Source: Sphingomonas abaci
GTDB taxonomy: Bacteria > Pseudomonadota > Alphaproteobacteria > Sphingomonadales > Sphingomonadaceae
Assembly: GCF_014199625.1 (NCBI RefSeq)
Contig: NZ_JACHNY010000010.1
Location: 22,053 to 86,052, forward strand
Length of the DNA stretch: 64,000 nucleotides
Direction: 5' to 3'
Shown in pieces: positions 1-7,769 of the stretch; position 1 is the first letter of the stretch; the number at the start of each line of letters is the position of its first letter. The translations under genes were made by a program, and so were the position numbers. Below the pieces are notes generated by a model. That model saw only the letters and a list, made by a program, of their open reading frames with translations, was not told where the DNA came from and searched no databases.

Positions 1-485
1 CCGAGCAGCCGCAGCGTGTTGACGGCGTTGAACGACTGCGATCCGCCAGACACCTGCATCACCGCGAGCGTACGGCCCTGGGTCGGGCGCATGCCCTTCA
101 TCTCGAGCGGCAGGTGATCGATCTGCGCTTTCATGATGCCGGTGATCTGGCCGTGACGTTCCGGGCTGCACCAGACTTGGCCCTCGGACCACAGCGCCAG
201 TTCGCGCAGCTCATGGACGGCCGGGTGATCGTCTCCGGCCACTTGGTCGGGGAGCGGCAGTGTCGAGGGATCGAAGATCCGCGTTTCCGCGCCGAATAAC
301 TGCAGCAGGCGTGCCGCTTCCTCCGTGGCGAGCCGCGAGAAGGAGCGCTCACGCAAGCTGCCGTAGAGCAGGAGTATCCGAGGTGCCGGATCAAGCGGCC
401 CGAGCCCTGTGGCGGGCCGCGCGCGGATATAGGCTGGATCGAGTGCCGGCAGGAGGTCGGGATCGGTGAGCGTACGAAGCGGCAT
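1..485 (-). CDS. arsH: ArsH-like NADPH-dependent FMN reductase / organoarsenical oxidase (3' end outside window)
   Basis: About 161 codons are visible; the C-terminus lies beyond the left edge. The protein has a flavodoxin-like N-terminus (RILLLYGSLRERSFSRL, the FMN phosphate-binding loop) and the ArsH-typical stretches VWCSPERHGQITGIMK and MQVSGGSQSFNAVN. Family members reduce flavin with NADPH and oxidise trivalent organoarsenicals in the cytoplasm. The ATG overlaps the stop of the upstream acetyltransferase as TGATG, so it is probably translationally coupled as the last visible gene of the ars operon. The family call is solid; its substrate here is inferred from context. Confidence 0.9.
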   Translation of the reverse strand, partial: MPLRTLTDPDLLPALDPAYIRARPATGLGPLDPAPRILLLYGSLRERSFSRLATEEAARLLQLFGAETRIFDPSTLPLPDQVAGDDHPAVHELRELALWSEGQVWCSPERHGQITGIMKAQIDHLPLEMKGMRPTQGRTLAVMQVSGGSQSFNAVNTLRLL

Positions 486-922
486 CAAAGAGCTTTCACG
501 AGAAAGGTGGCCGACGCCGGGCAGAGCGCGGTGAACTCGCGCGAGGCGGCAACCGCAGGCGGCGCCGCAGCGCGATCGGCCTCTGCATAGCCGTTCACCC
601 GGAAAAATGGCGCCGCGGTGTCGGTCAGAAGGTGGAGCCGCTCGGCGCCGAGCCGGCGCGCCTCGCCCTCGAGCAGCGCCAGCATCGCACCGCCGATGCC
701 GGCGCCCCGGCGATCGGCCAAGACCACCAGCGAGCGGAGCAGGCGGTCCGACCCTTCGCCCTCGATCCCGCCGAACCCGACCAACCCAGCGTCGTCGTCG
801 AAGCGGACGAAGGCGCGGCCGGGTTCGGCGAGATCGGCGGTCGGCAGCTTGGCGGCTGCCAGCGCGCCGGCCAGATCATCCAGCTCGCCCGGCGCGAGAC
901 ACGTGACGCGGAGGCCGGTCAT
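485..922 (-). CDS. GNAT N-acetyltransferase, ArsN2-like
   Basis: A 145-residue GNAT-fold protein. The acetyl-CoA-binding motif is visible as VVLADRRGAGIGGAMLALLE around residues 70-90, and a C-terminal FFRVNGYAEADR block is typical of the family. It sits between acr3 and arsH, with TGATG overlaps on both sides. This fits the ArsN2 type of arsenic-operon acetyltransferase, which is thought to acylate arsenical or related toxic substrates. I chose the ATG at 922 because it overlaps the acr3 stop; the frame stays open further upstream but would run into acr3. The specific substrate is unknown. Confidence 0.8.
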   Translation of the reverse strand: MTGLRVTCLAPGELDDLAGALAAAKLPTADLAEPGRAFVRFDDDAGLVGFGGIEGEGSDRLLRSLVVLADRRGAGIGGAMLALLEGEARRLGAERLHLLTDTAAPFFRVNGYAEADRAAAPPAVAASREFTALCPASATFLVKAL

Positions 923-1998
923 GCGTGCGCCCCGCGCTCGTACCAGCCCCGGGATGCTTTCACGATCGAGACGACCGACAGCATCACGGGCACCTCGACC
1001 AGCACGCCGACGACCGTGGCCAGCGCCGCGCCCGACTTGAGCCCGAACAGCGAGATCGCGGCCGCCACGGCCAATTCGAAGAAGTTGGATGCGCCGATCA
1101 GCGCCGCAGGCGCCGCCACGCACCAGGCAACGCCGAAGCGGCGCGAGAGCCAGTAGGCTAGACCTGCATTGAAATAGACTTGGATGAGGATCGGCACCGC
1201 AAGCAGTGCGATCACCAACGGCTGCGCCACGATCGCCTCACCCTGGAAGCCGAACAGCAGGACGAGCGTCGCCAGCAGCGAGACGAGCGACACCGGCCCC
1301 AAGCGACCGAGCAGCCGGTCGAGCGCGGCTTGTCCGCCGTTCGTCAGCACGACACGGCGCACGAGCTGGGCGGCGATGACCGGCACGACGATGTAGAGCA
1401 TCACCGAGATCAGCAGCGTGTCCCACGGCACCGTCACCGAAGCGACGCCGAGCAGCAGCCCGACGAGCGGCGCGAACAGGAACACCATGATGACGTCGTT
1501 CAGCGCGACCTGGGACAGCGTGTAGGTCGGCTCGCCCTCGCACAGGTTCGACCACACGAACACCATGGCCGTGCACGGTGCCGCAGCGAGCAGGATCAGG
1601 CCAGCGATGTAGGACGGCCCCTCCCCTGCGGGCAGAAGCGGCGCGAACAGCCAACCGATGAACAATGTGCCAAGCGCTGCCATCGAGAAGGGCTTCACCG
1701 CCCAGTTGATGAACAGTGTGACGCCCACCCCCTTCCAATGCTGGCGGACCGACCCGAGCGCGCCGAAGTCGATCTTGAGCAGCATCGGTACGATCATCAG
1801 CCAGATCAGCACCGCGACGATGAGGTTGACGCGCGCTACCTCGGCCGAGGCAACGCGCGCGAACAGGCCGGGCAAAAGGTGCCCCAAGCCGATGCCGGCA
1901 ACGATGCAGAGCGCCACCCAGAGCGTCAGGTAGCGCTCGAAGGTGCCGATGCCGGCGCGCGCCGGCGCAGGTCCGGCGACAGGGGCGATCGTCGACAT
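919..1998 (-). CDS. acr3: ACR3-family arsenite efflux permease
   Basis: A 359-residue inner-membrane protein with about ten hydrophobic segments, the usual ACR3 length. The signature PCTAMVFVWSNLCEGEPTYT is present and includes the conserved cysteine (about residue 142) that ACR3 proteins need for arsenite transport. NDVIMVFLFAP follows in the next helix. It exports arsenite produced by ArsC, driven by the proton gradient. It lies 4 bases after arsC in the arsR-arsC-acr3 order and overlaps the following acetyltransferase start. Confidence 0.95.
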   Translation of the reverse strand: MSTIAPVAGPAPARAGIGTFERYLTLWVALCIVAGIGLGHLLPGLFARVASAEVARVNLIVAVLIWLMIVPMLLKIDFGALGSVRQHWKGVGVTLFINWAVKPFSMAALGTLFIGWLFAPLLPAGEGPSYIAGLILLAAAPCTAMVFVWSNLCEGEPTYTLSQVALNDVIMVFLFAPLVGLLLGVASVTVPWDTLLISVMLYIVVPVIAAQLVRRVVLTNGGQAALDRLLGRLGPVSLVSLLATLVLLFGFQGEAIVAQPLVIALLAVPILIQVYFNAGLAYWLSRRFGVAWCVAAPAALIGASNFFELAVAAAISLFGLKSGAALATVVGVLVEVPVMLSVVSIVKASRGWYERGAHA

Positions 1999-2002
1999 GG
2001 GC

Positions 2003-2446
2003 TCAGCCGACCCGCTCGCCGGACGCGTCCACCACCTGTTCGCCGTCCTCCTTGGCGAACGCGCCGAGCTGCCCGCTCGGCAACAGATCGAGGACGGCTT
2101 CGGACGGGCGGCAGAGCTTCACGCCCAAGGGTGAGACGACCAGCGGGCGGTTGATGAGGATCGGGTGCGCCATCATCGCGTCCACCAGCGCCTCGTCGGA
2201 CAGTGTGGTGTCGCCGAGCCCCAGCTCCGCATAGGGCGTGCCTTTCTCGCGCAGCAGCTCGCGCGGCGAGATGCCCGCCCGCTCAATCAGCTCGACCAGC
2301 AGCGCGCGCGACGGCGGGGTCTTCAGATATTCGACCACGTGCGGCTCGATGCCGGCATTGCGGATCATGGCGAGCGCGTTGCGCGACGTGCCGCACTCGG
2401 GATTGTGGTAGATGACGATGTCGACGACCGAGTCAGTCCGGCTCAT
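2003..2446 (-). CDS. arsC: Glutaredoxin-coupled arsenate reductase ArsC
   Basis: A 147-residue protein of the thioredoxin-fold ArsC family. The catalytic loop is IYHNPECGTSRNAL with Cys18, followed later by the conserved arginine region LINRPLVVSPLGVKLCRPSE. It reduces arsenate to arsenite in the cytoplasm using glutathione/glutaredoxin. The frame is open upstream to 2521, but that extension runs into arsR, and MSRTDS at 2446 is preceded by a purine-rich AGGACGCC stretch, so 2446 is chosen. Second gene of the arsR-led operon. Confidence 0.95.
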   Translation of the reverse strand: MSRTDSVVDIVIYHNPECGTSRNALAMIRNAGIEPHVVEYLKTPPSRALLVELIERAGISPRELLREKGTPYAELGLGDTTLSDEALVDAMMAHPILINRPLVVSPLGVKLCRPSEAVLDLLPSGQLGAFAKEDGEQVVDASGERVG

Positions 2447-2457
2447 GGGGCGTCCTT

Positions 2458-2790
2458 TCAGCAGCAGGGAGCGAGTTCGGCGATGAGCGGCCCGCACAAT
2501 TCGGCGTTGCCGGCACAGCAATCCTTGACGAGGAACAGCGTTAGCGCGCGCAGCCCGTCGAGGTCGGCGCGGTAGATGATCGACCGGCTGTGCCGTTCGG
2601 AGCGAACGAGGCCGGCACGGGCCAGAATACCAAGGTGCGCCGACATCGTGTTCTGCGGCACATCCAGCCGGCGGGCGATCTCGCCTGCAGCCAACCCGTC
2701 AGGCTCGTGCCGCACCAGCAGACGAAACACGTCGAGGCGCGTGCCCTGCGCCAACGCCCCCAGTGCCGCGATCGCTAACTCGTTTTCCAT
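2458..2790 (-). CDS. arsR: ArsR/SmtB-family arsenic-responsive repressor
   Basis: A 110-residue winged-helix protein. The recognition helix region is AGEIARRLDVPQNTMSAHLG (residues 36-54) and the wing is RSERHSRSIIYRA. No classical ELCVCDL alpha-3 site is present. Cysteines cluster at the C-terminus instead (Cys91, Cys92, Cys99, Cys109, Cys110), resembling ArsR types that bind As(III) through a C-terminal triad. First gene of the ars operon; an inverted repeat overlapping its start codon is the probable autoregulatory operator. Confidence 0.93.
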   Translation of the reverse strand: MENELAIAALGALAQGTRLDVFRLLVRHEPDGLAAGEIARRLDVPQNTMSAHLGILARAGLVRSERHSRSIIYRADLDGLRALTLFLVKDCCAGNAELCGPLIAELAPCC

Positions 2791-2812
2791 ATATCCAGCA
2801 TAGCAGATATAT
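2789..2812 (-). promoter_or_regulatory. Putative ArsR operator (inverted repeat)
   Basis: ATATATC at 2789-2795 and its exact complement GATATAT at 2806-2812 are separated by 10 bases and overlap the arsR ATG. AT-rich dyads of this kind are usual ArsR-family operators, and the stretch is strikingly AT-rich against its surroundings. Occupancy would block arsR transcription or translation initiation. Confidence 0.6.
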
Positions 2813-2862
2813 CATAGAGCGATAGGCCTTCTCCCTTACCGCGGTTCGAGTGAATGGGGGGC

Positions 2863-3345
2863 TTAGGCGGTGTGACGCGCAGGTGTGCCACGTGGCACAC
2901 CCTGCCCCGCCCCTATCGTCGGCAGCCCATCGAGCAGAGCCAAAAGATCGCCCAGCGCACGCCTGCGATAGGCGTTGTACCACCGGCGCCGGCGATGCTC
3001 GGCCGCGTCGTGGATCATGTGGCAGCGCTGGCAGAGCGCGGCGAGATTGCGCGGCGCATTGTCGGTCGGGTCGTGATTGAGGTGCGCGCAGGCGATATAC
3101 ACCCGCGTGAGCCGGACGATCGCGGCGACGTCTGCCCCGACGACACGGATGCGCCGTCCCCGCCCGTCGCGCCACTGTCGGCGATCGGCATCCCACCAGC
3201 GACCATCGCCAAGATGGAAGACGCGCGCACCGTGCGGCCGTCGGCAATGCTCGCAGCGGCCTTTAGCGCGGCCGAACCGGATCAGCCTGGACAGCTCGGG
3301 CCAGTCGATCGGGTACAGCCAGCGATGTTCCGGCATGATCGGCAT
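2863..3345 (-). CDS. HNH endonuclease family protein
   Basis: A 160-residue protein. Two Cys pairs (CEHC near residue 31 and CQRC near 105) frame an HNH core reading AHLNHDPTDNAPRNLAALCQRCHMIHD, where HLNHDP is the first His motif, N-APRNL the central Asn and H-MIHD the last His. Such proteins are metal-dependent nucleases found on plasmids and phages; the biological role here is unknown. The extreme C-terminus (GVPRGTP) is encoded by one copy of the parS-like palindrome, so the last residues may be selected as DNA rather than protein. An alternative start is the ATG nine bases further in. Confidence 0.75.
   Translation of the reverse strand: MPIMPEHRWLYPIDWPELSRLIRFGRAKGRCEHCRRPHGARVFHLGDGRWWDADRRQWRDGRGRRIRVVGADVAAIVRLTRVYIACAHLNHDPTDNAPRNLAALCQRCHMIHDAAEHRRRRWYNAYRRRALGDLLALLDGLPTIGAGQGVPRGTPARHTA
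2882..2901. repeat. parS-like palindrome, copy 1
   Basis: Perfect 20-base palindrome GGTGTGCCACGTGGCACACC. The core TGTGCCACGTGGCACA fits the TGTNNCACGTGNNACA pattern of ParB-binding parS sites. Three more copies occur at 56010, 57742 and 61384, close to parAB. This copy lies within the 3' end of the HNH gene, more than 50 kb from the others along the window. Confidence 0.7.
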
Positions 3346-3414
3346 GACGATTCTATGAGTCAGGGCCGAGCGGAACGAAAGCAGAAAATCACGGTCCGCA
3401 CCGCGGGCGGCACA

Positions 3415-4074
3415 TCACTCGCGCCAGCGCTGCCCATACTGAGCTAAGCGAGCCTCGATTTCGTCGATCCGGCGCCGCTGCGCCGCGGTGAGCGCCGCCA
3501 TGACTCGCTTGAAAGCGGCCGGCTTCATCGTTCGGAGCTGGCCGATATCGCTGTCGCGGCGCAGCCGCACCTTCCAGTCGGCCGGGCGATACTCCACCCC
3601 GGCCGAGCCGAGCCGCCAGAAGATCATCGCCACCTGGTTGGGGGTGAACGCACCTTTGTCGTCGACGAAGGCGATGAAGTTCTGCGCGTCGAAGTCGGGT
3701 GCCTTGCGACCGAGCTTGAGCAGCGCGGTCATGACGCGTTGCTTGCGCGCGTCCTCCACCAGGCCGCGGCGGTGACGGTCCACCAGCTTTCCCGTATCGC
3801 GTGCATCGAGCCGTCGCCCTTGCTCGTCAATGCCGGCGATCTCGAAGCGCTTGATGCACTCGGAGCCGACCAGCAACGACGCGGACGTGCCGTCGTTCTC
3901 GATCTCGAAATGGTAGCGAAGCTCCTGCTGCCCGCACAGCTCGCAGGTGCCGTCCGCCGCTTCGAGGTCGAAGAAGCGCCCCGTATAGGTCCACTCCTTG
4001 AGCGCGGCGCCAAGGGTGCTCGCGCGGCTGAGCGGTAGCAACGACGCCGACGCCCGCTCCGCCCAGTTCGACAT
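3415..4074 (-). CDS. Conserved hypothetical protein with Cys-rich metal-binding motif
   Basis: A 219-residue soluble protein. A possible zinc site is CELCGQQELRYHFEIEND followed by LLVGSECIKRF (CxxC plus a downstream Cys). The remainder is charged and helical, ending in a repeat-like RRRIDEIEARLAQYGQRWRE tail. I do not recognise a function; proteins of this look occur on alphaproteobacterial plasmids. The frame is open much further upstream (to 4353), but the first 90 or so codons are compositionally odd, so I place the start at MSNWAERA. Confidence 0.6.
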   Translation of the reverse strand: MSNWAERASASLLPLSRASTLGAALKEWTYTGRFFDLEAADGTCELCGQQELRYHFEIENDGTSASLLVGSECIKRFEIAGIDEQGRRLDARDTGKLVDRHRRGLVEDARKQRVMTALLKLGRKAPDFDAQNFIAFVDDKGAFTPNQVAMIFWRLGSAGVEYRPADWKVRLRRDSDIGQLRTMKPAAFKRVMAALTAAQRRRIDEIEARLAQYGQRWRE

Positions 4075-4365
4075 TCGCGCTTCCCCCCGAAGTCCCCTCC
4101 CGAACCTTATCCGTTTGTCTGGCGCGGGGCGACCCGCGCCGGGGAACGCCAAGGGCGCCGCCCTTTCGTTCCCGAACGACAATCTTGCCGCCCGTGTAAG
4201 CCGCCAAGCGCGGCGCCCGGCCCCGTCGGTGCCGGCCGCGCTAGGGCGGCTCGCCCGCGCCAGCTTACCAAGATTCTCGTTCCCCTCCCCATCCCGTCCT
4301 CGCCGGACAGGCAGGGCCGTGAGGCCGAACGGCCTTGCGGCCCATGCCAACAAGGAGGATCACCC
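4075..4365. other. 290-base divergent intergenic region
   Basis: This region separates the minus-strand gene starting at 4074 from the plus-strand DUF3768 gene. It is C/G-rich with several short complementary blocks (for example CGCGGGGCGACCCGCG near 4121-4136). It ends in a strong ribosome-binding site, AAGGAGG at 4351-4357, nine bases before the DUF3768 ATG. No convincing -35/-10 pair was seen by eye. It probably holds both divergent promoters and a structured leader. Confidence 0.4.
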
Positions 4366-4752
4366 ATGCCGACCCCCGAGCAGATCGACACCATCCGGCG
4401 TCTCAACGATGCGGCGCGTACCCACCCTGGCCTCGCGAGCCTCGCCAACGTTACGATGGGATTCCAGGCCCTCCCCGAGCTGGACCGTTTCGCCGCGTTG
4501 GTCGCGATCACCCGGTTCACGAAGTTTGACGGCGACAACGACCCTTATGGTGAGCACGATTTCGGCGCGGTCTATAAACTCGCAAGCGGCGCGTGGACGC
4601 AGGACCGCCCCGACGATGCAAAGGCGGTCGGGCAGACGGTGTTCTGGAAGATCGACTATTACGACACGAGCCTCACCTACGGCAGTGACGCTCCGTGGAA
4701 TTCCGAGCAGACTAAACGGGTGCTGACGATCATGCTGGCCAGCGAATACTAA
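4366..4752 (+). CDS. DUF3768 domain-containing protein
   Basis: A 128-residue soluble protein. The central block FDGDNDPYGEHDFGAV followed by FWKIDYYD is characteristic of the DUF3768 family, small proteins common on alphaproteobacterial plasmids and integrated elements; no biochemical role is known to me. The start is fixed by the near-consensus AAGGAGG. A strong stem-loop follows the stop. It is probably part of the plasmid accessory block rather than of the metal operons. Confidence 0.8.
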   Translation: MPTPEQIDTIRRLNDAARTHPGLASLANVTMGFQALPELDRFAALVAITRFTKFDGDNDPYGEHDFGAVYKLASGAWTQDRPDDAKAVGQTVFWKIDYYDTSLTYGSDAPWNSEQTKRVLTIMLASEY

Positions 4753-4767
4753 CGCCTATGGCGTAGC

Positions 4768-4793
4768 GATCCGCGCTCGACTGCGCGCGGATC
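4768..4793 (+). terminator. Stem-loop after DUF3768 gene
   Basis: GATCCGCGC (4768-4776) pairs perfectly with GCGCGGATC (4785-4793) across an 8-base loop, 16 bases after the stop codon. There is no T-run, so it may be a processing or weak termination element rather than a classical intrinsic terminator. Confidence 0.4.
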
Positions 4794-4879
4794 AACCGTG
4801 CCGAAACGGACCTGCGCCAACGTGATTTGTTGAGAAATCGCGGGGGAGCGCGTAGGGTTAACGGCGAAAGGATGACGCG

Positions 4880-5137
4880 ATGGCCCAGATCAATCTCGAC
4901 ACGCTGCGCGAGCGCATCCGCTCCATGGATTTCCAACGCGGCACCCCCGAGCAGATCGCGCTGTGGCGCGAGGACGTAGCAGAGGCGCGCGCCAACCTCG
5001 TCATCGAGGACATGACGCCGACCGGTGACGAAGATGCCATGTTCGCCATGATGCTCGATGAGGGTGTTCCCCCTTCGCTCATGCCGTCCATCATCCTCGG
5101 CCTCTACAAGCCAGGAACCCACCAGATCGCAGCCTGA
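4880..5137 (+). CDS. VbhA-like antitoxin of a Fic toxin
   Basis: An 85-residue acidic helical protein immediately upstream of a Fic gene. Residues 52-76 (DAMFAMMLDEGVPPS then ILGLYKPG) match the VbhA layout of an inhibitory helix ending in Glu-Gly, followed by a proline and a Tyr-x-x-Gly turn. The canonical inhibitory motif is (S/T)xxxE(G/N); here the first position is Met57 rather than Ser/Thr, with Glu61-Gly62 intact. VbhA-type antitoxins block ATP binding in the Fic active site. The Fic start follows after only two bases. Confidence 0.75.
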   Translation: MAQINLDTLRERIRSMDFQRGTPEQIALWREDVAEARANLVIEDMTPTGDEDAMFAMMLDEGVPPSLMPSIILGLYKPGTHQIAA

Positions 5138-5139
5138 CC

Positions 5140-6432
5140 TTGGCAGACGATCCCTACACCTACCCCGGTACGGACACGCTCCGGAACCGGCTTGGGATCA
5201 CGGACGACAAGACCCTCATGGAGGCCGAGCGGAGATTGACCTTGGCGCGCGGCGCAGAAGCCGCGCGCCTGACCTTTCCAGCGACGGCCGACGGCTATCG
5301 CGCCCTGCATCGGCACCTCTTCCAGGACCTCTACGACTGGGCGGGTCAGGACCGCACCGTCAACATCGCCAAGGGCGGCTCCAGTTTCGCGCACGTGCCT
5401 TACATCGCGCGCGAGCTCGACAAGCGGTTTGCCGACGCGCGCGCGGGCGACGCCCTGAAGGGCCTCGCCCGCGATGAGTTTTTCGACCGGCTCGGCAACC
5501 ACATCAACGAGATCAATGCAATTCACCCTTTCCGCGAGGGGAACGGGCGGACGATGCGCCACCATGCGGCGCAGCTCGCCCGCGATGCCGGCCATCCCAT
5601 ACGGATCGCGTCGATCGATAAGACCGCGTGGATGGACGCGTCCCGGCATGGCTTCCTCACCGGCGATCATCGGCCTATGGCCGCCGTGCTCGCCGAGGCG
5701 GCGATCCGTCGTGACCTCGCGCCCGAGGCGCGGATCGGCCCTGCCGGGATCGCCTTGCTGCCTCAACGCGCGCCGCCCGAAGGGCAGCGCTACCGGGTGA
5801 CGCTGACTAAGGCACGCGAGGAACTGGACCGCTACCTTCCCGCCGCCCGCCAGCAGGCGGCCGACCGGCTGCGCAGCCTCGTTAGGGATGGCGCCCCATC
5901 CCCTGTCATCGCCAACGCACGCACCGAACTGGCCTATGTTCGCCACGCCAAAGGTCCGATCTACCAATCGCACCTTCTCACCTATCTGGGCGTGCGTCAG
6001 GTCGATGCCGTCATCACGCCCCAGCAGACCCCGCTTGAGCGCGTGCGCGAGATCGGCGCGGCTCTCGGCGTCCAGATCAATTCGCAGCAGCCAGCGCAGC
6101 TCCAGCGCGCCGTCCGCTCGCTGGAGCGACCGATCCTGCCGCCTGGGGCTTCGCCAGGCCAGGAGCGGCTCGCCGAGCTGTTCCTGAAGAACACGGCCGA
6201 GAAGAACCACGCCGACCCACGTCTCGCGCCCGCCCAGACGATCGTCGACGACGCCATGCAGAAGGCGCGCGAGCGCGGCGAAAGCGCGCGCATGGTCAAC
6301 ACGGTCGGGGAATCCACTCGCCAGCTTGTCGCCGACCGGATCAAGATCGGGGCCGCGCTCGAAGGGGCGTCCGCCCCGCCGCCCGACCGGAGCACGCCGC
6401 CCCCGGATCGTGGCAAGGATCGGAGCCGCTAG
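5140..6432 (+). CDS. fic: Fic domain protein (VbhT-like AMPylator toxin)
   Basis: A 430-residue protein with an intact Fic active-site motif, HPFREGNGRT (residues 129-138), in a VbhT-like N-terminal domain. Fic enzymes transfer AMP (or related groups) to target proteins; the catalytic His129 and the phosphate-binding GNGR are present, so it should be active without the antitoxin. The start codon is TTG, two bases after the vbhA-like stop. The ~200-residue C-terminal region is helical, charged and ends in a Pro-rich tail. In VbhT this part is a BID secretion domain; I cannot confirm that here. Confidence 0.88.
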   Translation: MADDPYTYPGTDTLRNRLGITDDKTLMEAERRLTLARGAEAARLTFPATADGYRALHRHLFQDLYDWAGQDRTVNIAKGGSSFAHVPYIARELDKRFADARAGDALKGLARDEFFDRLGNHINEINAIHPFREGNGRTMRHHAAQLARDAGHPIRIASIDKTAWMDASRHGFLTGDHRPMAAVLAEAAIRRDLAPEARIGPAGIALLPQRAPPEGQRYRVTLTKAREELDRYLPAARQQAADRLRSLVRDGAPSPVIANARTELAYVRHAKGPIYQSHLLTYLGVRQVDAVITPQQTPLERVREIGAALGVQINSQQPAQLQRAVRSLERPILPPGASPGQERLAELFLKNTAEKNHADPRLAPAQTIVDDAMQKARERGESARMVNTVGESTRQLVADRIKIGAALEGASAPPPDRSTPPPDRGKDRSR

Positions 6433-6440
6433 GCTTCGCC

Positions 6441-6665
6441 TTAGCGTTCGGGGCGTCGGGTCGGAAAGACCGGCCCGCGTACCGTCATCCTGGCGGGGTC
6501 ATAGGGCTTCTGCAGGGCGACGATCTCGTCATAGAAGCCGCGCAGCCAAGTATCGACATCCTCAGGCTCCAGGATCGTAATCATCGCCTTGGGATGGATC
6601 GGCGCAACGAGCGTGTTGGGGGCACACGTCACCATCGTGAAGCCGTTGCCGTCCTCTGTGCGCTG
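6441..6665 (-). pseudogene. C-terminal remnant of an SRAP (YedK/HMCES-type) gene
   Basis: Only the last ~74 codons remain, reading RTEDGNGFTMVTCAPN then LVAPIHPKAMITILEPEDVD and WL, which is the C-terminal part of the SOS-response-associated peptidase family that crosslinks to abasic sites in single-stranded DNA. The frame runs into a TAG at about 6667, and the Cys2 catalytic N-terminus is missing. It is therefore a truncated gene, not a functional enzyme, and it marks an old breakpoint between the Fic block and the DedA/metal block. Confidence 0.7.
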
Positions 6666-6927
6666 CTAGAACCCGGCAACTGCGAACACCGGCTGATCCC
6701 CACAGGGTTTCGGGCTCGTTCGACATATGGGCGCGGTTTCACCTTGCGTCAGGTATCCCCATCCAAACGACGTCGCGTAGCGAGCCACCGGATCTCCTGG
6801 AGCCGGTGATTAGGCCGGGCTCTTCTGCGACGCTTCGTGTCGAGACAGGCGCTCGCGATGGGCGGTTGCGTCCGCAAAGGCGAGAAGGGTCCAGCGGCGA
6901 TGAGCACCCGCTATTTACTGTTTCTCA
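6666..6927. other. Intergenic region without a convincing gene
   Basis: About 260 bases between the SRAP remnant and the small membrane ORF. Short open frames exist on both strands but none has family character or a good ribosome-binding site. The sequence looks like degraded DNA at a rearrangement boundary. Confidence 0.4.
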
Positions 6928-7149
6928 TTATGTTGATCCTCTCCATGTTACGGCCCAACGCCACTTCCCTCCGTTGCGACGCCATGCGTGAAATCCGTTG
7001 CGGTGAAGCCGTGCAACCCACTTGATGAGAACGATCGCGCTAGCTGGCGAGATCAGGCTAAAGGCACGTGCGAAGCGTGTGATGCGGACAAGCATCGAAG
7101 CCGCTATGAGCCAAAGGCCGGCAGGAGGCACGGGCAGCAGGCCAGCCAT
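6928..7149 (-). CDS. Small putative membrane protein downstream of dedA
   Basis: A 73-residue frame whose ATG overlaps the dedA stop (TGATG), the same coupling seen throughout this run of genes. It has a hydrophobic N-terminal half (PAGLWLIAASMLVRI, then SLISPASAIVLIKWVA) and a basic Trp-rich tail. I do not recognise a family. The overlap and the membrane-like composition are the only support; it could be a chance frame. Confidence 0.35.
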   Translation of the reverse strand: MAGLLPVPPAGLWLIAASMLVRITRFARAFSLISPASAIVLIKWVARLHRNGFHAWRRNGGKWRWAVTWRGST

Positions 7150-7757
7150 CAGTGGCCACCCCTTGATCGCCCGAAAGTCGCGACCCGCCAAAGATACCAG
7201 ATGACGGCCAGCGCGAGCACGGCGTTGCTGACCGGCTCGATGACGCTCGCCACCTGGCTATAGCGCTCGCCCAGCTCATAGCCCGCCAGCACGAGGATCA
7301 CGGTCCATATGGCCGAGCCGGCGAGCGTCGAGACCAAGAATGGACCAAGGGGCATCCCGCTGACCCCAGCGGGCACCGAAATCAGGGTCCGGACTCCCGG
7401 GACCATGCGCCCGAACAGAACCGCCCAACGACCGTAGCGGTCGAACCAGCGGTCGACATGATCGACCTCACCGGGCGTCAACGTCAGCCATCGGCCGTGG
7501 CGGGAAGCAAAGCGCTTCAATCGATCGATGCCGATCCAGCGGCCGACATAGTACCACAGCACTGCCCCTGCAGCCGATCCAAGGGTGCCGGCGATTGCCA
7601 CTACCCACAGCGAGCCGCGCCCCTGCGCAGCGGTGTAGCCGGCAAGTGGCAGGATCACTTCCGACGGGATCGGCGGAAAGACGTTCTCCGCCAGCATCAA
7701 CAGGAAGACGCCAAGGCCGCCTAGTGACGCGAGGATCGATGTTATAATGTCGAACAC
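7149..7757 (-). CDS. DedA family membrane protein
   Basis: A 202-residue polytopic inner-membrane protein. The DedA/SNARE-associated core is visible: ENVFPPIPSEVILPLAGY (residues 24-41), the glycine-rich GSAAGAVLWYYVGRWIG and the FGRMVPGVRTLISVPAG motif. DedA proteins are proposed lipid scramblases or transporters needed for envelope integrity. It lies in a minus-strand run with MgtC and the metal transporters, suggesting a role in envelope or metal stress, but there is no direct evidence for that. Confidence 0.9.
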   Translation of the reverse strand: MFDIITSILASLGGLGVFLLMLAENVFPPIPSEVILPLAGYTAAQGRGSLWVVAIAGTLGSAAGAVLWYYVGRWIGIDRLKRFASRHGRWLTLTPGEVDHVDRWFDRYGRWAVLFGRMVPGVRTLISVPAGVSGMPLGPFLVSTLAGSAIWTVILVLAGYELGERYSQVASVIEPVSNAVLALAVIWYLWRVATFGRSRGGH

Positions 7758-7769
7758 AAACCAGCCTCG

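Noticed and set aside
1180..2154. Plus-strand frame over acr3/arsC (about 324 codons)
   Set aside because: Arg/Gln/His-rich antisense shadow of the arsenic genes.
6837..7025. Plus-strand small hydrophobic frame near dedA
   Set aside because: It lies antisense to the coupled minus-strand ORF and lacks a ribosome site; neither is certain, but the coupled one is preferred.
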